Shown: piece by piece, positions 41,346 to 50,215 of the stretch
Position numbering within the stretch: position 1 is the first letter of the stretch
Layout: each line of letters opens with the position of its first letter
Notes under the pieces: model-generated
What the model was told of the DNA's origin: nothing
Database searches by the model: none
Seen by the model: only the letters and a program-made list of their open reading frames with translations
Program-made: the position numbers and the translations under genes
NCBI RefSeq assembly: GCF_004799685.1
Contig: NZ_CP031313.1
Location: 1-64,000, forward strand
DNA: 64,000 nucleotides
Reading direction: 5' to 3'
Origin: Halobellus limi
Lineage (GTDB): Archaea; Halobacteriota; Halobacteria; Halobacteriales; Haloferacaceae

Positions 41346-42324
41346 CATAGGGACCACCACCAAGCATCCAAATCAAATCGGTATATGATTCAATTCACAA
41401 AATATAAACGAATCAGGCCATCGCACACGAACCTGAAATCAGTGAGTCAAGCGTCGAGATCGACTTAACAGCTGGATCGGATTTATACGATATTTAGGAT
41501 GACTCTTTATTTTCGCGGGAGAAGCTTTGAATCGCTGTACTCACTTGACTGTCCGAGACATCGACTTTGATCGAACCCTGTTATCGGGAATAGTAGTCGG
41601 ATCTGCCTCTCGTACACTACTTATTCAATAGTGAATTGTATTTAGATTTGCTTAGCGGGACACGTCGCACGTTGGGGTGAATCCTGACTAACATCGAACC
41701 TGATTCCGAACGACATCCGGCATTGCCGGATAAACTTATCTAAGCGACAGGGCTCCTACTTTTTGAGAATTTCCGAGACCGACCTCTTTCGATAACAGGT
41801 GTACCCTTGTTACTACAACGGTCAGTTTCTCAGTCTCTGCGATGGTTCTATCGAATTAATCAGAACTATTCCCATCGACTATATTAATCAAATCAGCATC
41901 GAAATTTTCCGGCTATGCCGGATAATTTTTTATGCTGATATCGGTCTCGCAGAAACGTCCCGACAAAGACTTCGTCCGCTTTGCTCCCGTTGCACATCAC
42001 TATTGAAATTATGCGTAGGCGACAATAACTGATTCTTTAGTCTTGGGCGAATGCCGTTATGGCTAGAAAGGTTCGATTGAACGGCTTGACTCTTGTTATC
42101 TTGACGGAAGACGGCGCCGATGCTCCAGACTGTCCCGGCGTCGTAAAGGGTGCAGCCTAAAGGATCAGTCGCGGGTTCGCATCGTGCGCTACAGAAGCAA
42201 GTCCAAATTTTATCATCTTTGATGTGATACAGACACGCCACCGAGACCGGATCACCCGTGGAGGACAAGAGGTGTATTGGCAGGTAAGAAAAGTGGACGT
42301 GAGTACTCTAAAATTTTGCACCTG
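41346..42324. other. Gene-poor AT-rich intergenic region
   Basis: 979 bp between MITE 1 and the hypothetical gene at 42325. Short frames here have no recognisable domains and are interrupted on both strands. The only structure I see is the pair of GCCGGAT hairpins listed separately. The minus-strand stretch about 42100-42268 (CLYHIKDDKIWTCFCSARCE) is weakly protein-like but unassigned. Confidence 0.5.
41715..41922. repeat. Two GCCGGAT-type hairpins
   Basis: ATCCGGCA-T-TGCCGGAT (41715-41731) and TCCGGC-TAT-GCCGGA (41908-41922). Each is followed by an AT-rich tract (AAACTTATC, TAATTTTTTAT). Similar palindromes near TATA-like DNA could be operators or RNA hairpins. No adjacent gene explains them. 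Confidence 0.4.
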
Positions 42325-42717
42325 TCATTCCGAGATGCGACGCTGCGGAACGACGCCATCCGAACAGCATCCCCGTCCCTCATAGTATTCGTCCAATGCC
42401 GTGTCGAACTCAGGAAGTTCGTACGGTAGTCTATCGTCTTCCCTATCGAAACCACGCTGGTTGTTGAAATGTCGCTCCAGCGTGACGATCCGTGCTCTGA
42501 CAGCCAGTAGTCGCGAGAAATCCGCATCGAAGAGCACCTCGTCCCGTTCTGTTGTCGTAAAGTTTCGCGAGAACTTGCAGACGACGCCGCTGTCATTCAA
42601 CGCCATCGAGTTCTCGCGCTTGATGAGCCGATCCACTTTCCCGACCGTTCCCTCGGGGGTGACCGCCTCCTCCTGCGGAACGAGCGGATACTCGACCGAG
42701 TAAAACGTTGCGTACAT
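42325..42717 (-). CDS. Hypothetical protein
   Basis: A 130-residue frame (MYATFYSVEYPLVPQEEAVT...) with an acidic C-terminal half (DREDDRLPYELPEFDTALDE) and a mid-part RNFTTTERDEVLFDADFSRL. Amino-acid composition is haloarchaea-like, and no domain is recognised. It could be a small plasmid gene or a fragment of a larger regulator. There is nothing coding-like in 42718-43270, which is strongly AT-rich. Confidence 0.35.
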   Translation of the reverse strand: MYATFYSVEYPLVPQEEAVTPEGTVGKVDRLIKRENSMALNDSGVVCKFSRNFTTTERDEVLFDADFSRLLAVRARIVTLERHFNNQRGFDREDDRLPYELPEFDTALDEYYEGRGCCSDGVVPQRRISE

Positions 42718-43270
42718 ATGATCTGCGCCCCGATTCGCAACCGCGTACGATCTTCGACCGCGAAAATGCCAGTAAGCACTACTGCCGCCGGACGAATTAT
42801 CGCGTTCATACTAACGAGAATTCCGTGACCCTGTCTTGAAATGTGTCGTTTACAACATCAAACGAGCAGTGAAATCATAAAATCAAGCGCGGTAAGGTGA
42901 TTCACCAGAGCCAAATATGTAATTTATATGATTAATGTCTGTAAATTCTGAGGAAGTGTACTAAAATTTAAATTTAATCCAAATTCTAGAGTATAAACTA
43001 TAATAAATACAGTTTGAATCAAAACTAACGGTTTTCCACCTATAGAGTTGATTTAATTTTAGAATTACAACAGTAGCATTGTAATATTATGCTCGAATTG
43101 ATAGTTCAGATTGTCCATTTGAGCGGAGCGTCACAAAGTTGATCGCACCTGCGATCTTCTCAGACAAGCACTTGTCTGAGGAGTTCGAAACGCTGTTGCT
43201 ACAACTGCGAGATCTCGCAAAACACCCGTTAGGAGCTTGTTGCAGGTGAGGCTCTTCTGATCAAAAATTA

Positions 43271-43391
43271 TGTTGCTTTGCAAAATGGATATATTGTATG
43301 AGAAAATTATGCAGGAATGGCGGAGTAGACAGGTATGGCTCCTACCGGGGGTAAAGTAACATAGCGATTGACCGTATGGAAGGTCGTTGTA
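43271..43391 (+). repeat. ~120-bp direct repeat, copy A
   Basis: Begins TGTTGCTTTGCAAAATG and ends TGACCGTATGGAAGGTCGTT then GTA. It is roughly 80-85% identical by eye to 45446-45568, which is the promoter/leader of the MaoC gene. After GTA the similarity stops, so copy A is a promoter without its gene. It lies just past the end of the ADH2 gene. Confidence 0.75.
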
Positions 43392-43452
43392 GAGAGACGG
43401 GCCGATCTCGTCGGCGATTTCGTGGATAGCCCGGTGAGGAGCGGACGTTACC

Positions 43453-44496
43453 CTACCCATTCTCCCCGGCGAATTCAATCAGGGGCTTGATCGTCTCGCC
43501 GTGCATAGCCGCCTTAAACAGCCCCTCCTCGTCGGCCAGTGTGAATCCGTCGTCAAGGAGCGGGTCGACATTGACCGCACCAGATCGAAGAAGTTCCGTC
43601 GCCCGACCAAAGTCAGGCCACGTGGCGGCGTAAGAACACTGGAGGTCGATTTCGCCACGGATGAAGGGGGTGAAATCGAGCGATACGTGTCCGCTTTGGC
43701 CAACAACGACTACTTGACCTCCCTTCCGGACGGCGTCGGCGGCGCCGACCAAGCCGGACTCGTGACCCGTGGCGTCGAAGACGACATCGAACCCGCGGCC
43801 TCCGGTGTACTCCCCCCGGACCGTCTCGATATCCCGTTCGGCGACGTTCTCGGTGTCGAAGCCGAGTTCGCGTGCAGTCGGAAGCCGGACTCGCTCGTCT
43901 TGGTCGACACCGGTGACGACGACGTCGCCACCTTGTCGACGGGCGATCATCGCCGTCAGGAGGCCGATCGGACCGGGGCCCTCAACGAGGACCCGGTCAC
44001 CCGCCGTCGTTCGGGAGTTCCGGCAGACGGTACGAGCGGCGACAGCGGTGGGTTCAGTCGCGGCCGCCGCCCTGAGCGACAGGTCGTCTGGAATCGAAAA
44101 GAGGAACCGCTCCGGGACGGCGACGTAGTCGGTGAAAGCGCCGTCGTGGTGGACGCCGGTGATGGTGAAGTCCTGACAGAGGTTCGGTGTCCCACTCTTG
44201 CACCGGAAACACTCGCCACAGCCGTGGTTTGGTGCTTCTACGACGCGGTCACCGATAGACACCCGCGTCACGTCGTCACTAACTTCCACGACCGTTCCGG
44301 CATACTCGTGGCCGAGGATCCGTGGGAAGTCCATAAAGTCGTAGGCGTTTTCGAACTCATAGATACCAACGTCGCTCCCACATAGCCCCGCGTAGGCCAC
44401 CTCCACGAGTGCCTCACCGGATTGGATCTCCGGTCGGTCCACGTTGATCACGTCGATACACCCCGCTTTGCCGGCGGTCTTTGCTAATCCGCGCAT
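43453..44496 (-). CDS. Zinc-dependent alcohol dehydrogenase, second copy
   Basis: About 347 residues from ATG 44496; ATG 44514 would add six. Catalytic zinc ligands are in AGLCGSDVGIY and ILGHEYAGTVVEV, the structural zinc site is HGCGECFRCKSGTPNLCQ, and the Rossmann motif is VLVEGPGPIGLLTAMIA. It is a paralogue of 37540-38571. It converges with nothing and lies directly downstream of the IclR gene at 44566 in the same direction (69-bp gap), so the two are probably cotranscribed. Likely NAD(P)+-linked oxidation of an alcohol intermediate in the surrounding catabolic island. Confidence 0.92.
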   Translation of the reverse strand: MRGLAKTAGKAGCIDVINVDRPEIQSGEALVEVAYAGLCGSDVGIYEFENAYDFMDFPRILGHEYAGTVVEVSDDVTRVSIGDRVVEAPNHGCGECFRCKSGTPNLCQDFTITGVHHDGAFTDYVAVPERFLFSIPDDLSLRAAAATEPTAVAARTVCRNSRTTAGDRVLVEGPGPIGLLTAMIARRQGGDVVVTGVDQDERVRLPTARELGFDTENVAERDIETVRGEYTGGRGFDVVFDATGHESGLVGAADAVRKGGQVVVVGQSGHVSLDFTPFIRGEIDLQCSYAATWPDFGRATELLRSGAVNVDPLLDDGFTLADEEGLFKAAMHGETIKPLIEFAGENG

Positions 44497-44565
44497 ATCA
44501 AGTATGGAAACCAATGGATATTAGGCGTTCCCATTAGTGAACTGACGGTTCTGTGCCTGATGGAC

Positions 44566-45333
44566 TTAGGAGTAGACGATATTAAGTTCAATCACCTCTA
44601 CGTGGCGCTGGAGGATGTCTGGTAACTTCTCACGGAACCGGGGGCCATTGATGCGGTTACTTGGCCCGGCAACGGCGAGAACACCCAGCGTCTCACCGGT
44701 CGTCCGTTTGGTTACCGGAACTCCGATGCCTCGTGACCCATCGATCCGCTCGTTATCTTCGAGAGAGTATCCGCGCTCTTTGGTGTCTGCCAGCTCTGCG
44801 CGTAGTTCATCAGGGTTAGTGATCGTCTGGTCAGTAAACGCTGTGAGGCCCACCTCCTCGATGTAGGTGTCGACCTGCTCTGGCTCCATAGCGGCCATCA
44901 TTGCTTTCCCGGTCGCCGTCGCGTGGAGCTGGAATTGCGACCCAAGGTACGTGTCCATCGATAGCGCTCCCTTCCCTTCGATCCGATACACGTGCATCGA
45001 TCGGAACTGATGCTCGGCGGCGAGCGTGACGTACTCGCCCGTGGCATCGGCTACCTCCTCGACTACCGATCGGCCGTGTTTGACCAATTCTATATTGTCC
45101 CGGCAGTAGCCGCCAAGAGTAACGAGTCCCAGTCCAAGTTTGTAATGGTCGTCGTGCTTCTCGACGTACCCGCGTCGCCTGAGCGTCTCGAGGTGCTGGT
45201 ATATCGTACTCTTCGATGGCTCCAGAACGGCTTCGAGCTCCGAGACCGTTCCAGCGTCAGTTTGAACCAGCGCTTCGAGGATGTCAAGAGACGTTTCAAG
45301 TGACTGAATGGAATGATCACGACTTGTTCCCAT
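44566..45333 (-). CDS. IclR-family regulator, second copy
   Basis: A 255-residue IclR protein. The winged helix is SLDILEALVQTDAGTVSELE then PSKSTIYQHLETLRRRGYVE. The effector domain has VTLAAEHQFRSMHVYRIEGK, ATATGKAMMAAMEPEQVDTY and SRGIGVPVTKRTTGETLGVL. It shares general organisation with 34156-34914 but differs in ligand-pocket sequence, so it may sense a different compound. Divergent from maoC, whose repeated promoter segment (45446-45568) lies between. It probably controls ADH2, maoC and the LigM-like gene 2. Confidence 0.92.
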   Translation of the reverse strand: MGTSRDHSIQSLETSLDILEALVQTDAGTVSELEAVLEPSKSTIYQHLETLRRRGYVEKHDDHYKLGLGLVTLGGYCRDNIELVKHGRSVVEEVADATGEYVTLAAEHQFRSMHVYRIEGKGALSMDTYLGSQFQLHATATGKAMMAAMEPEQVDTYIEEVGLTAFTDQTITNPDELRAELADTKERGYSLEDNERIDGSRGIGVPVTKRTTGETLGVLAVAGPSNRINGPRFREKLPDILQRHVEVIELNIVYS

Positions 45334-45445
45334 ATCTCGCTAATATTTAGCCAGGGAACAAATATGTTTTGCTCTCCAAAACAACCGCCAATCCCTCAGC
45401 CTCATTTATTATAATCCCGGGAAAAGTTCAGCTGGTCAAGAACTG

Positions 45446-45568
45446 TGTTGCTTTGCAAAATGAGTATATTGTATGGAAAAATTATGCAGGAGTCGCGGCG
45501 TAGACGGGTATTGCCTCCTACCGGGAGAAAAAGTAAAATAGCGGTTGACCGTATGGAAGGTCGTTGTA
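45446..45568 (+). repeat. ~120-bp direct repeat, copy B (MaoC promoter)
   Basis: Same sequence family as 43271-43391, including TGTTGCTTTGCAAAATG and a terminal GACC-GTATGGAA-GGTC hairpin that ends directly before the MaoC ATG. An AAAAAGTAAAATAG tract 25-35 bp before the ATG could be the TATA element, giving a nearly leaderless transcript. Confidence 0.75.
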
Positions 45569-46008
45569 TGGAACGAAACAGGTACTACGAGGAGATTGAC
45601 GTTGGCGAGGAAGGCGTCTCCCAAGCACGTACGATCACGGAAGCTGATGTCGTCAACTACGCCGGCGTGTCTGGCGATTTCCACCCGTACCACACTAACG
45701 AGGAGTTTGCAAGTAAGTCCGACTTCGGTGGCCGAATTGCTCATGGGTTACTGGTTCTCAGCATCGCCGCTGCGCTTGAAGCCCCCGAGAACGAGCACGC
45801 GTTCCTCTACGGCTTCGAGTCGATGCGGTTCGTGAAACCTACGATGCTCGGAGATACGATTCACGTCAAATCAGAGGTAACGGACAAGTCAGAACGGTCC
45901 GAAGAGTATGGCATCGTCACGACCAAGATCGACGTCAAGAACCAGCGCGAAGAGACAGTTCTTGCCTGCGAAAGACAGCTGATGATCGAACGGAAATCCG
46001 AAACCTAA
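45568..46008 (+). CDS. MaoC-family (R)-specific hydratase
   Basis: 146 residues from ATG 45568 (MERNRYYEEIDVGEEG); the open frame upstream lies in the repeat. The hotdog-fold hydratase has the catalytic Asp/His in VVNYAGVSGDFHPYHTNEEF and the following GGRIAHGLLVLSIAAALEAP. MaoC-type enzymes hydrate enoyl-CoA or related thioesters such as itaconyl- or mesaconyl-CoA. The neighbours (CaiB transferases, HpcH remnant) resemble itaconate or methylmalyl-type CoA pathways. No C-terminal extension. Confidence 0.9.
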   Translation: MERNRYYEEIDVGEEGVSQARTITEADVVNYAGVSGDFHPYHTNEEFASKSDFGGRIAHGLLVLSIAAALEAPENEHAFLYGFESMRFVKPTMLGDTIHVKSEVTDKSERSEEYGIVTTKIDVKNQREETVLACERQLMIERKSET

Positions 46009-46135
46009 ATTGAGAGTATCGACCGCGTCTCAATCGGCGCGAATGTATTTTTTAGTGTACTGACACCCTCGAACTCGAATTCAACGACATCGCCGTCGCT
46101 CAACCTGCCGATGTCCGACGTCGTCTCGGTACGGT
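46005..46135 (-). pseudogene. C-terminal remnant of a fumarylacetoacetate-hydrolase-fold enzyme
   Basis: The minus strand encodes ETTSDIGRLSDGDVVEFEFE then GVSTLKNTFAPIE and a TAG overlapping the maoC stop. This is the typical C-terminal end of FAH-domain proteins (…LxDGDVVEVEIEGxGTLxN). The catalytic N-terminal part is absent. 46136-46465 shows no gene. Confidence 0.6.
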
Positions 46136-46465
46136 GACGAGAACACCCTCTATTGGGCATCCTCACTCGCGGTCTATCGCGAAATACTGATCAGTAATCG
46201 CCTCAATCGAATGCCGCGGCTGCAAGCAGGTCGGTGGTGGCCGGATCCGATTCTACCACGAGACGGTGGGATTCAGAACACCGTCTAACAAACTTTCAGC
46301 GAGGGATGACGATGAATGACCCCCGCTCTCACTGTTTTCAACCACATTCACGCAATTACCCCGGAATCAATTATTCGGCTTCGCGCGAAATTAGCTGATC
46401 AGACTACTTGGGGCAAACGTCTACCTGGGTTTTAATACGTATAAACAAAAGTTACAGATGCAAGT

Positions 46466-47824
46466 ATGGCTGAGAATCTCGAGAACTTCCTGCAATCAAT
46501 CCAGAATCCTGTCGAAACGTTCCGGAACAACGATCTCGGCGGACTCGATCAGTACGTCTTCCCCGACGAGTACACCAACTGGATCGAAGAACAGCGCGCT
46601 GTCCGCGAATCGGCCGGGATCGTCGACCAGTCCTTCCATATGGAGACGCTTCGTATCGAGGGGCCCGAGGCCGTCGACTTACTGGCTCATCTCGGAATCA
46701 ACAACTTCACTCGAATCCGGACCGAGGATCCGCCGCAGGCAATCAATTTGGTCGTGTGCAATCACGAAGGATATGTGATCGGTGACGTCATCCTCTTCTA
46801 CTTGGGGGAGGAGACGTTCGATGCAGTCGGCGAAAACTACGTTAACAACTGGATCAAGTATAACGCCGGGATCAGCGACCTAGACGTGACGACTCGCTCG
46901 CTCTACGATCCATACGTCGAAGGTGGGTCTCCTCCAGACTTCAGATTCCAGATTCAGGGACCGCACGCGATCGACATTATGGAAGAAGTCGTCGACGGGT
47001 CACTGCCAGAGATTCCGTTCTTCCAGATGGATACGATCGAGATTGATGGCGTCCAAACCTACGCGCTGGGCCACGGGATGGCGGCAATGCCCGGCTTGGA
47101 AATTTTCGGTCCCTACGAGGCGCACGACGACGTCCTCGAGAAGATCCTCGCCGCAGGTGAGCAGTACGGCATCCGGCGACTGGGCTCGAAGGCCTACAAG
47201 ACCGGTAAGATTGGCTCGGGATGGTTCGTAATGTCTGTGCCTGCAATCTACGAGAACGACGAAATGAAAGGGTACAGGGAGTGGCTGGACATCGACACCA
47301 TTGAAGCACAGTTATCAATTGGGGGAAGCTACGTCTCCGACGACATCACCGACTACTATATGGACCCGCTGGAGCGGGGCTGGGGGCCGCTCATCGACTT
47401 TGACCACGATTTTATCGGGAAAGAAGCCCTCCAAGAGATGGACCAGGAGCGCGAGCGGGTGACGTTCGTCTGGAACCAGGAGGACGTCGTCGACGTCTAC
47501 GCGTCGCTGTTCCGCGAGGGAGAGACAAAAAAATATATCGACTTGCCTGACACGGCGAATACATGGTCGAAAACGCACTACGACACAGTTCTCAAGGACG
47601 GAGAACACGTCGGATTCTCGAAGTACCCGGGATACCTCTACTACAAGCGTGAAATGCTTTCCCTGGGAACCATCGACGTCGAATACAGCGATCCGGGGAC
47701 TGAAGTGACGTTCATCTGGGGGGACGATTCGAAGAAACGAGGCGTCGAGCGCCACCAGCAGACCGAGATTAGGGCGACTGTCGCGGCCTCGCCGTACGTC
47801 CGCGGCGGTCGTAAGGATATGTAA
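46466..47824 (+). CDS. LigM/DesA-family O-demethylase homologue, copy 2
   Basis: 452 residues, colinear with copies 1 and 3: YVFPDEYTNWIEEQRAVRES, VDQSFHMETLRIEGPEAVDL, DFRFQIQGPHAIDIMEEVVD, LGHGMAAMPGLEIFGPYEAH, LGSKAYKTGKIGSGWFVMSV and IGGSYVSDDITDYYMDPLER, ending VTFIWGDDSKKRGVERHQ and TVAASPYVRGGRKDM. The GcvT-like folate pocket is inferred from family membership. The promoter has TTTTAATACGTATAAAC about 30 bp before the ATG. It follows maoC and the IclR/ADH2 pair, forming a second copy of the IclR-ADH-LigM-like set. Confidence 0.85.
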   Translation: MAENLENFLQSIQNPVETFRNNDLGGLDQYVFPDEYTNWIEEQRAVRESAGIVDQSFHMETLRIEGPEAVDLLAHLGINNFTRIRTEDPPQAINLVVCNHEGYVIGDVILFYLGEETFDAVGENYVNNWIKYNAGISDLDVTTRSLYDPYVEGGSPPDFRFQIQGPHAIDIMEEVVDGSLPEIPFFQMDTIEIDGVQTYALGHGMAAMPGLEIFGPYEAHDDVLEKILAAGEQYGIRRLGSKAYKTGKIGSGWFVMSVPAIYENDEMKGYREWLDIDTIEAQLSIGGSYVSDDITDYYMDPLERGWGPLIDFDHDFIGKEALQEMDQERERVTFVWNQEDVVDVYASLFREGETKKYIDLPDTANTWSKTHYDTVLKDGEHVGFSKYPGYLYYKREMLSLGTIDVEYSDPGTEVTFIWGDDSKKRGVERHQQTEIRATVAASPYVRGGRKDM

Positions 47825-48315
47825 TCTCCTCTGCATATCTTCTAATTAATACGCGTTCTGCGGTACCTGCCTACTAACCGAGGAAACCTCCGAGCGCGTG
47901 AATTACATATCGAGACATCGCCATACGTCTCAACGGAACCATCATCGACGTCACTATACTGTCGTTTCCGATCGGGGCGTAGGTAGATGGAAGCAGTAAC
48001 GACAAGGCGAATCATAGGACCGTCATCATTGAGGGCCGACTCCAATGTGACTGGTCGCACGTTCTCGGGGAGATCTCGGGGATATAGACGAGGAAAAGAG
48101 GAGACGGTAGTCGAATTAATCCGGGGAGGAAACTCCGCTCGAAACTCCTCGGTGAGCAACTACCCCTATACTGGCATTGGTCAGATTAGCTAATTGCAGC
48201 AGACGATGAGTGCTTGCAACCACGTTTCTGCGACCGGTATATGAAGACCGTTCAGTGGGACGAGTGTTTAGCGGTTCAATTCGACGCCAAACCCAGGATC
48301 GTCAGGAATCTCCAA
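47825..48315. other. Intergenic region between convergent LigM-like genes
   Basis: 491 bp. A minus-strand frame at 47842-48159 (SSFPRLYPRDLPENVRPVTL...) is somewhat protein-like, but I recognise no family and it has no promoter. It may be a remnant. Nothing else seen. Confidence 0.4.
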
Positions 48316-49677
48316 TTACATCTGCCGCCGACCGCCCCGGACGTACGGTGCCTCGGCGACGGTCGCGCCGATCTCGACGGGGTCGTGGCGTTCGACCCGG
48401 CGCTTGTCTGTCTGGTCGCCCCAGACGAACGTCACCTCGGTCCCGGGGTCGCTGTACTCAAGGTCGACTGTCGCCAGCGAGAGGAATTTCCGCTCGTAGA
48501 CGAGATAGCCGGGGTACTTCGAGAGTCCCACGACCTCGCCGTCTTTCAGTATCTTGTCGTAGTGGATGGACGACCACTGGTTCGCGACGTCGGGCATATC
48601 GATGAACTTGTTGGTGGGACCGTCTCCGAACAGCGAGGCATAGACGTTGACAACATCCTCGGCGTCCCACAGGAGTGTCACCCGCTCGCGTTCCTGGTCC
48701 ATCTCTTCGAGGGCCTCCCGGCCGACGAACTCGTGGTCGAAGTCCACCATATGGTCCTGTCCCCGTTCCATCGGCGTCATATAGTAGTCGGTGATGTCGT
48801 CCGAGTCGAAGCTCCCCCCCAGCGACAGGCTCGCCTCCCTGCTGTCGGCGCCGAGCCACTCTCTGTACCCGTCCAGTTCGTCGTGGTCGTAGATGGCCGG
48901 TACCGATGCGACGAACCAGCCCGAACCGATCTTGCCGGTCTTGTAGGCTTTCGAGCCCAGCTGCCGGATGCCGTACTGGTCGCCCGCGTTGAAGATCGCG
49001 TCGAGAACCTCGTCGTGGTATTCGTGTGGACCGAAAATCTCCAGTCCGGGCATCGCCGCCATCCCGTGGCTGAGCGCGTAGGTCTCAACGCCATCAATCT
49101 CGATCGTATCCATCTGGAAGAACGGAATCTCTGGCAATGACCCGTCGACGACTTCTTCCATAACTTCCAGCGCGTTCGGTCCCTGGACCTGGAACCTGAA
49201 GTTCTCCGGATCCTGCTGACCGTACATATCGGGATGATAGGTGACCTCCGTCTGAACGTCGTAGTCACCGGCCTCGGCGTTGTACCGGATCCAGTTGTGG
49301 GGCCACTCTGCACCGACGGACTTGAACTCGTTTTCGCCCAGGTGGAAGACGATGTTGTCGCTGATCACGTACCCGTCGGGGTTGCACGCCACGTAGTTGA
49401 TCGCCTGGGGTGGCTCCCCGGTCCTGGCCTTTTCGAAGTTGTTCACACAGACGTACTCGAGCAGGTCGATCGCGTCGGGTCCTTTGATGTCCAGAACCTC
49501 CATATGGACCGACTGGTCGACGACTGCGACCGACTCGTGGACCGCCCGCTGTTCCTCGATCCAGTTCGTGTACTCGTCCGGGAATACATACGGTTGCCAG
49601 TTTATGTCGGTGTTCCGGAACGTGTCTGCGATATTGTCCGTCGACTCCAGCACCTGTTTCAGGGTTTCCGGCGCCAT
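48316..49677 (-). CDS. LigM/DesA-family O-demethylase homologue, copy 3
   Basis: 453 residues from ATG 49677. Same order of motifs: YVFPDEYTNWIEEQRAVHES, VDQSVHMEVLDIKGPDAIDL, NFRFQVQGPNALEVMEEVVD, LSHGMAAMPGLEIFGPHEYH, LGSKAYKTGKIGSGWFVASV, LGGSFDSDDITDYYMTPMER. The three copies differ mainly in the substrate-facing middle (e.g. 160-180), so they may act on different methyl donors. It faces convergently toward copy 2. MITE 2 lies just upstream, and the promoter is an AAGTTTATCCTTTT tract before the ATG. Confidence 0.85.
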   Translation of the reverse strand: MAPETLKQVLESTDNIADTFRNTDINWQPYVFPDEYTNWIEEQRAVHESVAVVDQSVHMEVLDIKGPDAIDLLEYVCVNNFEKARTGEPPQAINYVACNPDGYVISDNIVFHLGENEFKSVGAEWPHNWIRYNAEAGDYDVQTEVTYHPDMYGQQDPENFRFQVQGPNALEVMEEVVDGSLPEIPFFQMDTIEIDGVETYALSHGMAAMPGLEIFGPHEYHDEVLDAIFNAGDQYGIRQLGSKAYKTGKIGSGWFVASVPAIYDHDELDGYREWLGADSREASLSLGGSFDSDDITDYYMTPMERGQDHMVDFDHEFVGREALEEMDQERERVTLLWDAEDVVNVYASLFGDGPTNKFIDMPDVANQWSSIHYDKILKDGEVVGLSKYPGYLVYERKFLSLATVDLEYSDPGTEVTFVWGDQTDKRRVERHDPVEIGATVAEAPYVRGGRRQM

Positions 49678-49724
49678 AGTTCTGAACTCGATTGTAAAAG
49701 GATAAACTTTTGCCTTGGTTTTTC

Positions 49725-49931
49725 GGTCGTGTTTAGTTAATACTGAGAGTAATTATTTTGTGTAGCAGCTGATTCGTGAGGTTTCGAGTAGTCTCAGACG
49801 TCTGCGTTCCGTTCACAGTTTGGTATTGATTACGTTACTAACCGTAACCGGAATCGCAGCTTGCCTAGTAATTATCGACGTTGCAGCTCTTCTACGTTGA
49901 ATATTACTCTGACATTTAACTAAACACGACC
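49725..49931. mobile_element. MITE copy 2 (207 bp)
   Basis: Ends GGTCGTGTTTAGTTAA (49725-49740) and TTAACTAAACACGACC (49916-49931), as in copy 1. By-eye similarity to 41138-41345 is about 85% over the full length. It lies 47 bp upstream of the copy-3 LigM-like gene and could influence its transcription. Confidence 0.85.
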
Positions 49932-50215
49932 GTTTTGCCGGTCGTGGAGTGTCAGAGAGTACGCGGACGAGTTCGACATCGCCTTCGAGGCCGCGAGTCG
50001 AAGAGACACCCACAGCAAGTCCTGATGTACGAGGAACTGGGGCGGTTCGCCATTGACCTGACGCCAGCGGTGGTCAGACGTCCGATGTCGACCCCCGCGA
50101 GGCCTTCGTCGAACGCGGCGAGGTGGCGGTTGTCGGCGATCAGGAGGACCTCATCACTGGCGTCGCCGCACGACTGTCCAAGGGCGGGAAGGTATGCACC
50201 GAGTCTGATGACTGA
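49932..50215 (+). pseudogene. Unidentified gene remnant
   Basis: Protein-like pieces in changing plus frames: VREYADEFDIAFEAASRRDT (about 49960-50015), MYEELGRFAIDLTPAVV (50024-50075), SDVDPREAFVERGEVAVVGD and LITGVAARLSKGGKVCTESD (about 50085-50212). No family is recognised with confidence. Tail of a gene cut by MITE 2. Confidence 0.35.

Noticed and set aside
43501-44385. 294-residue plus-strand frame opposite the second alcohol dehydrogenase
   Set aside because: It is the mirror of a gene with complete zinc and Rossmann motifs. Asp/Val/Arg-rich low-information sequence.
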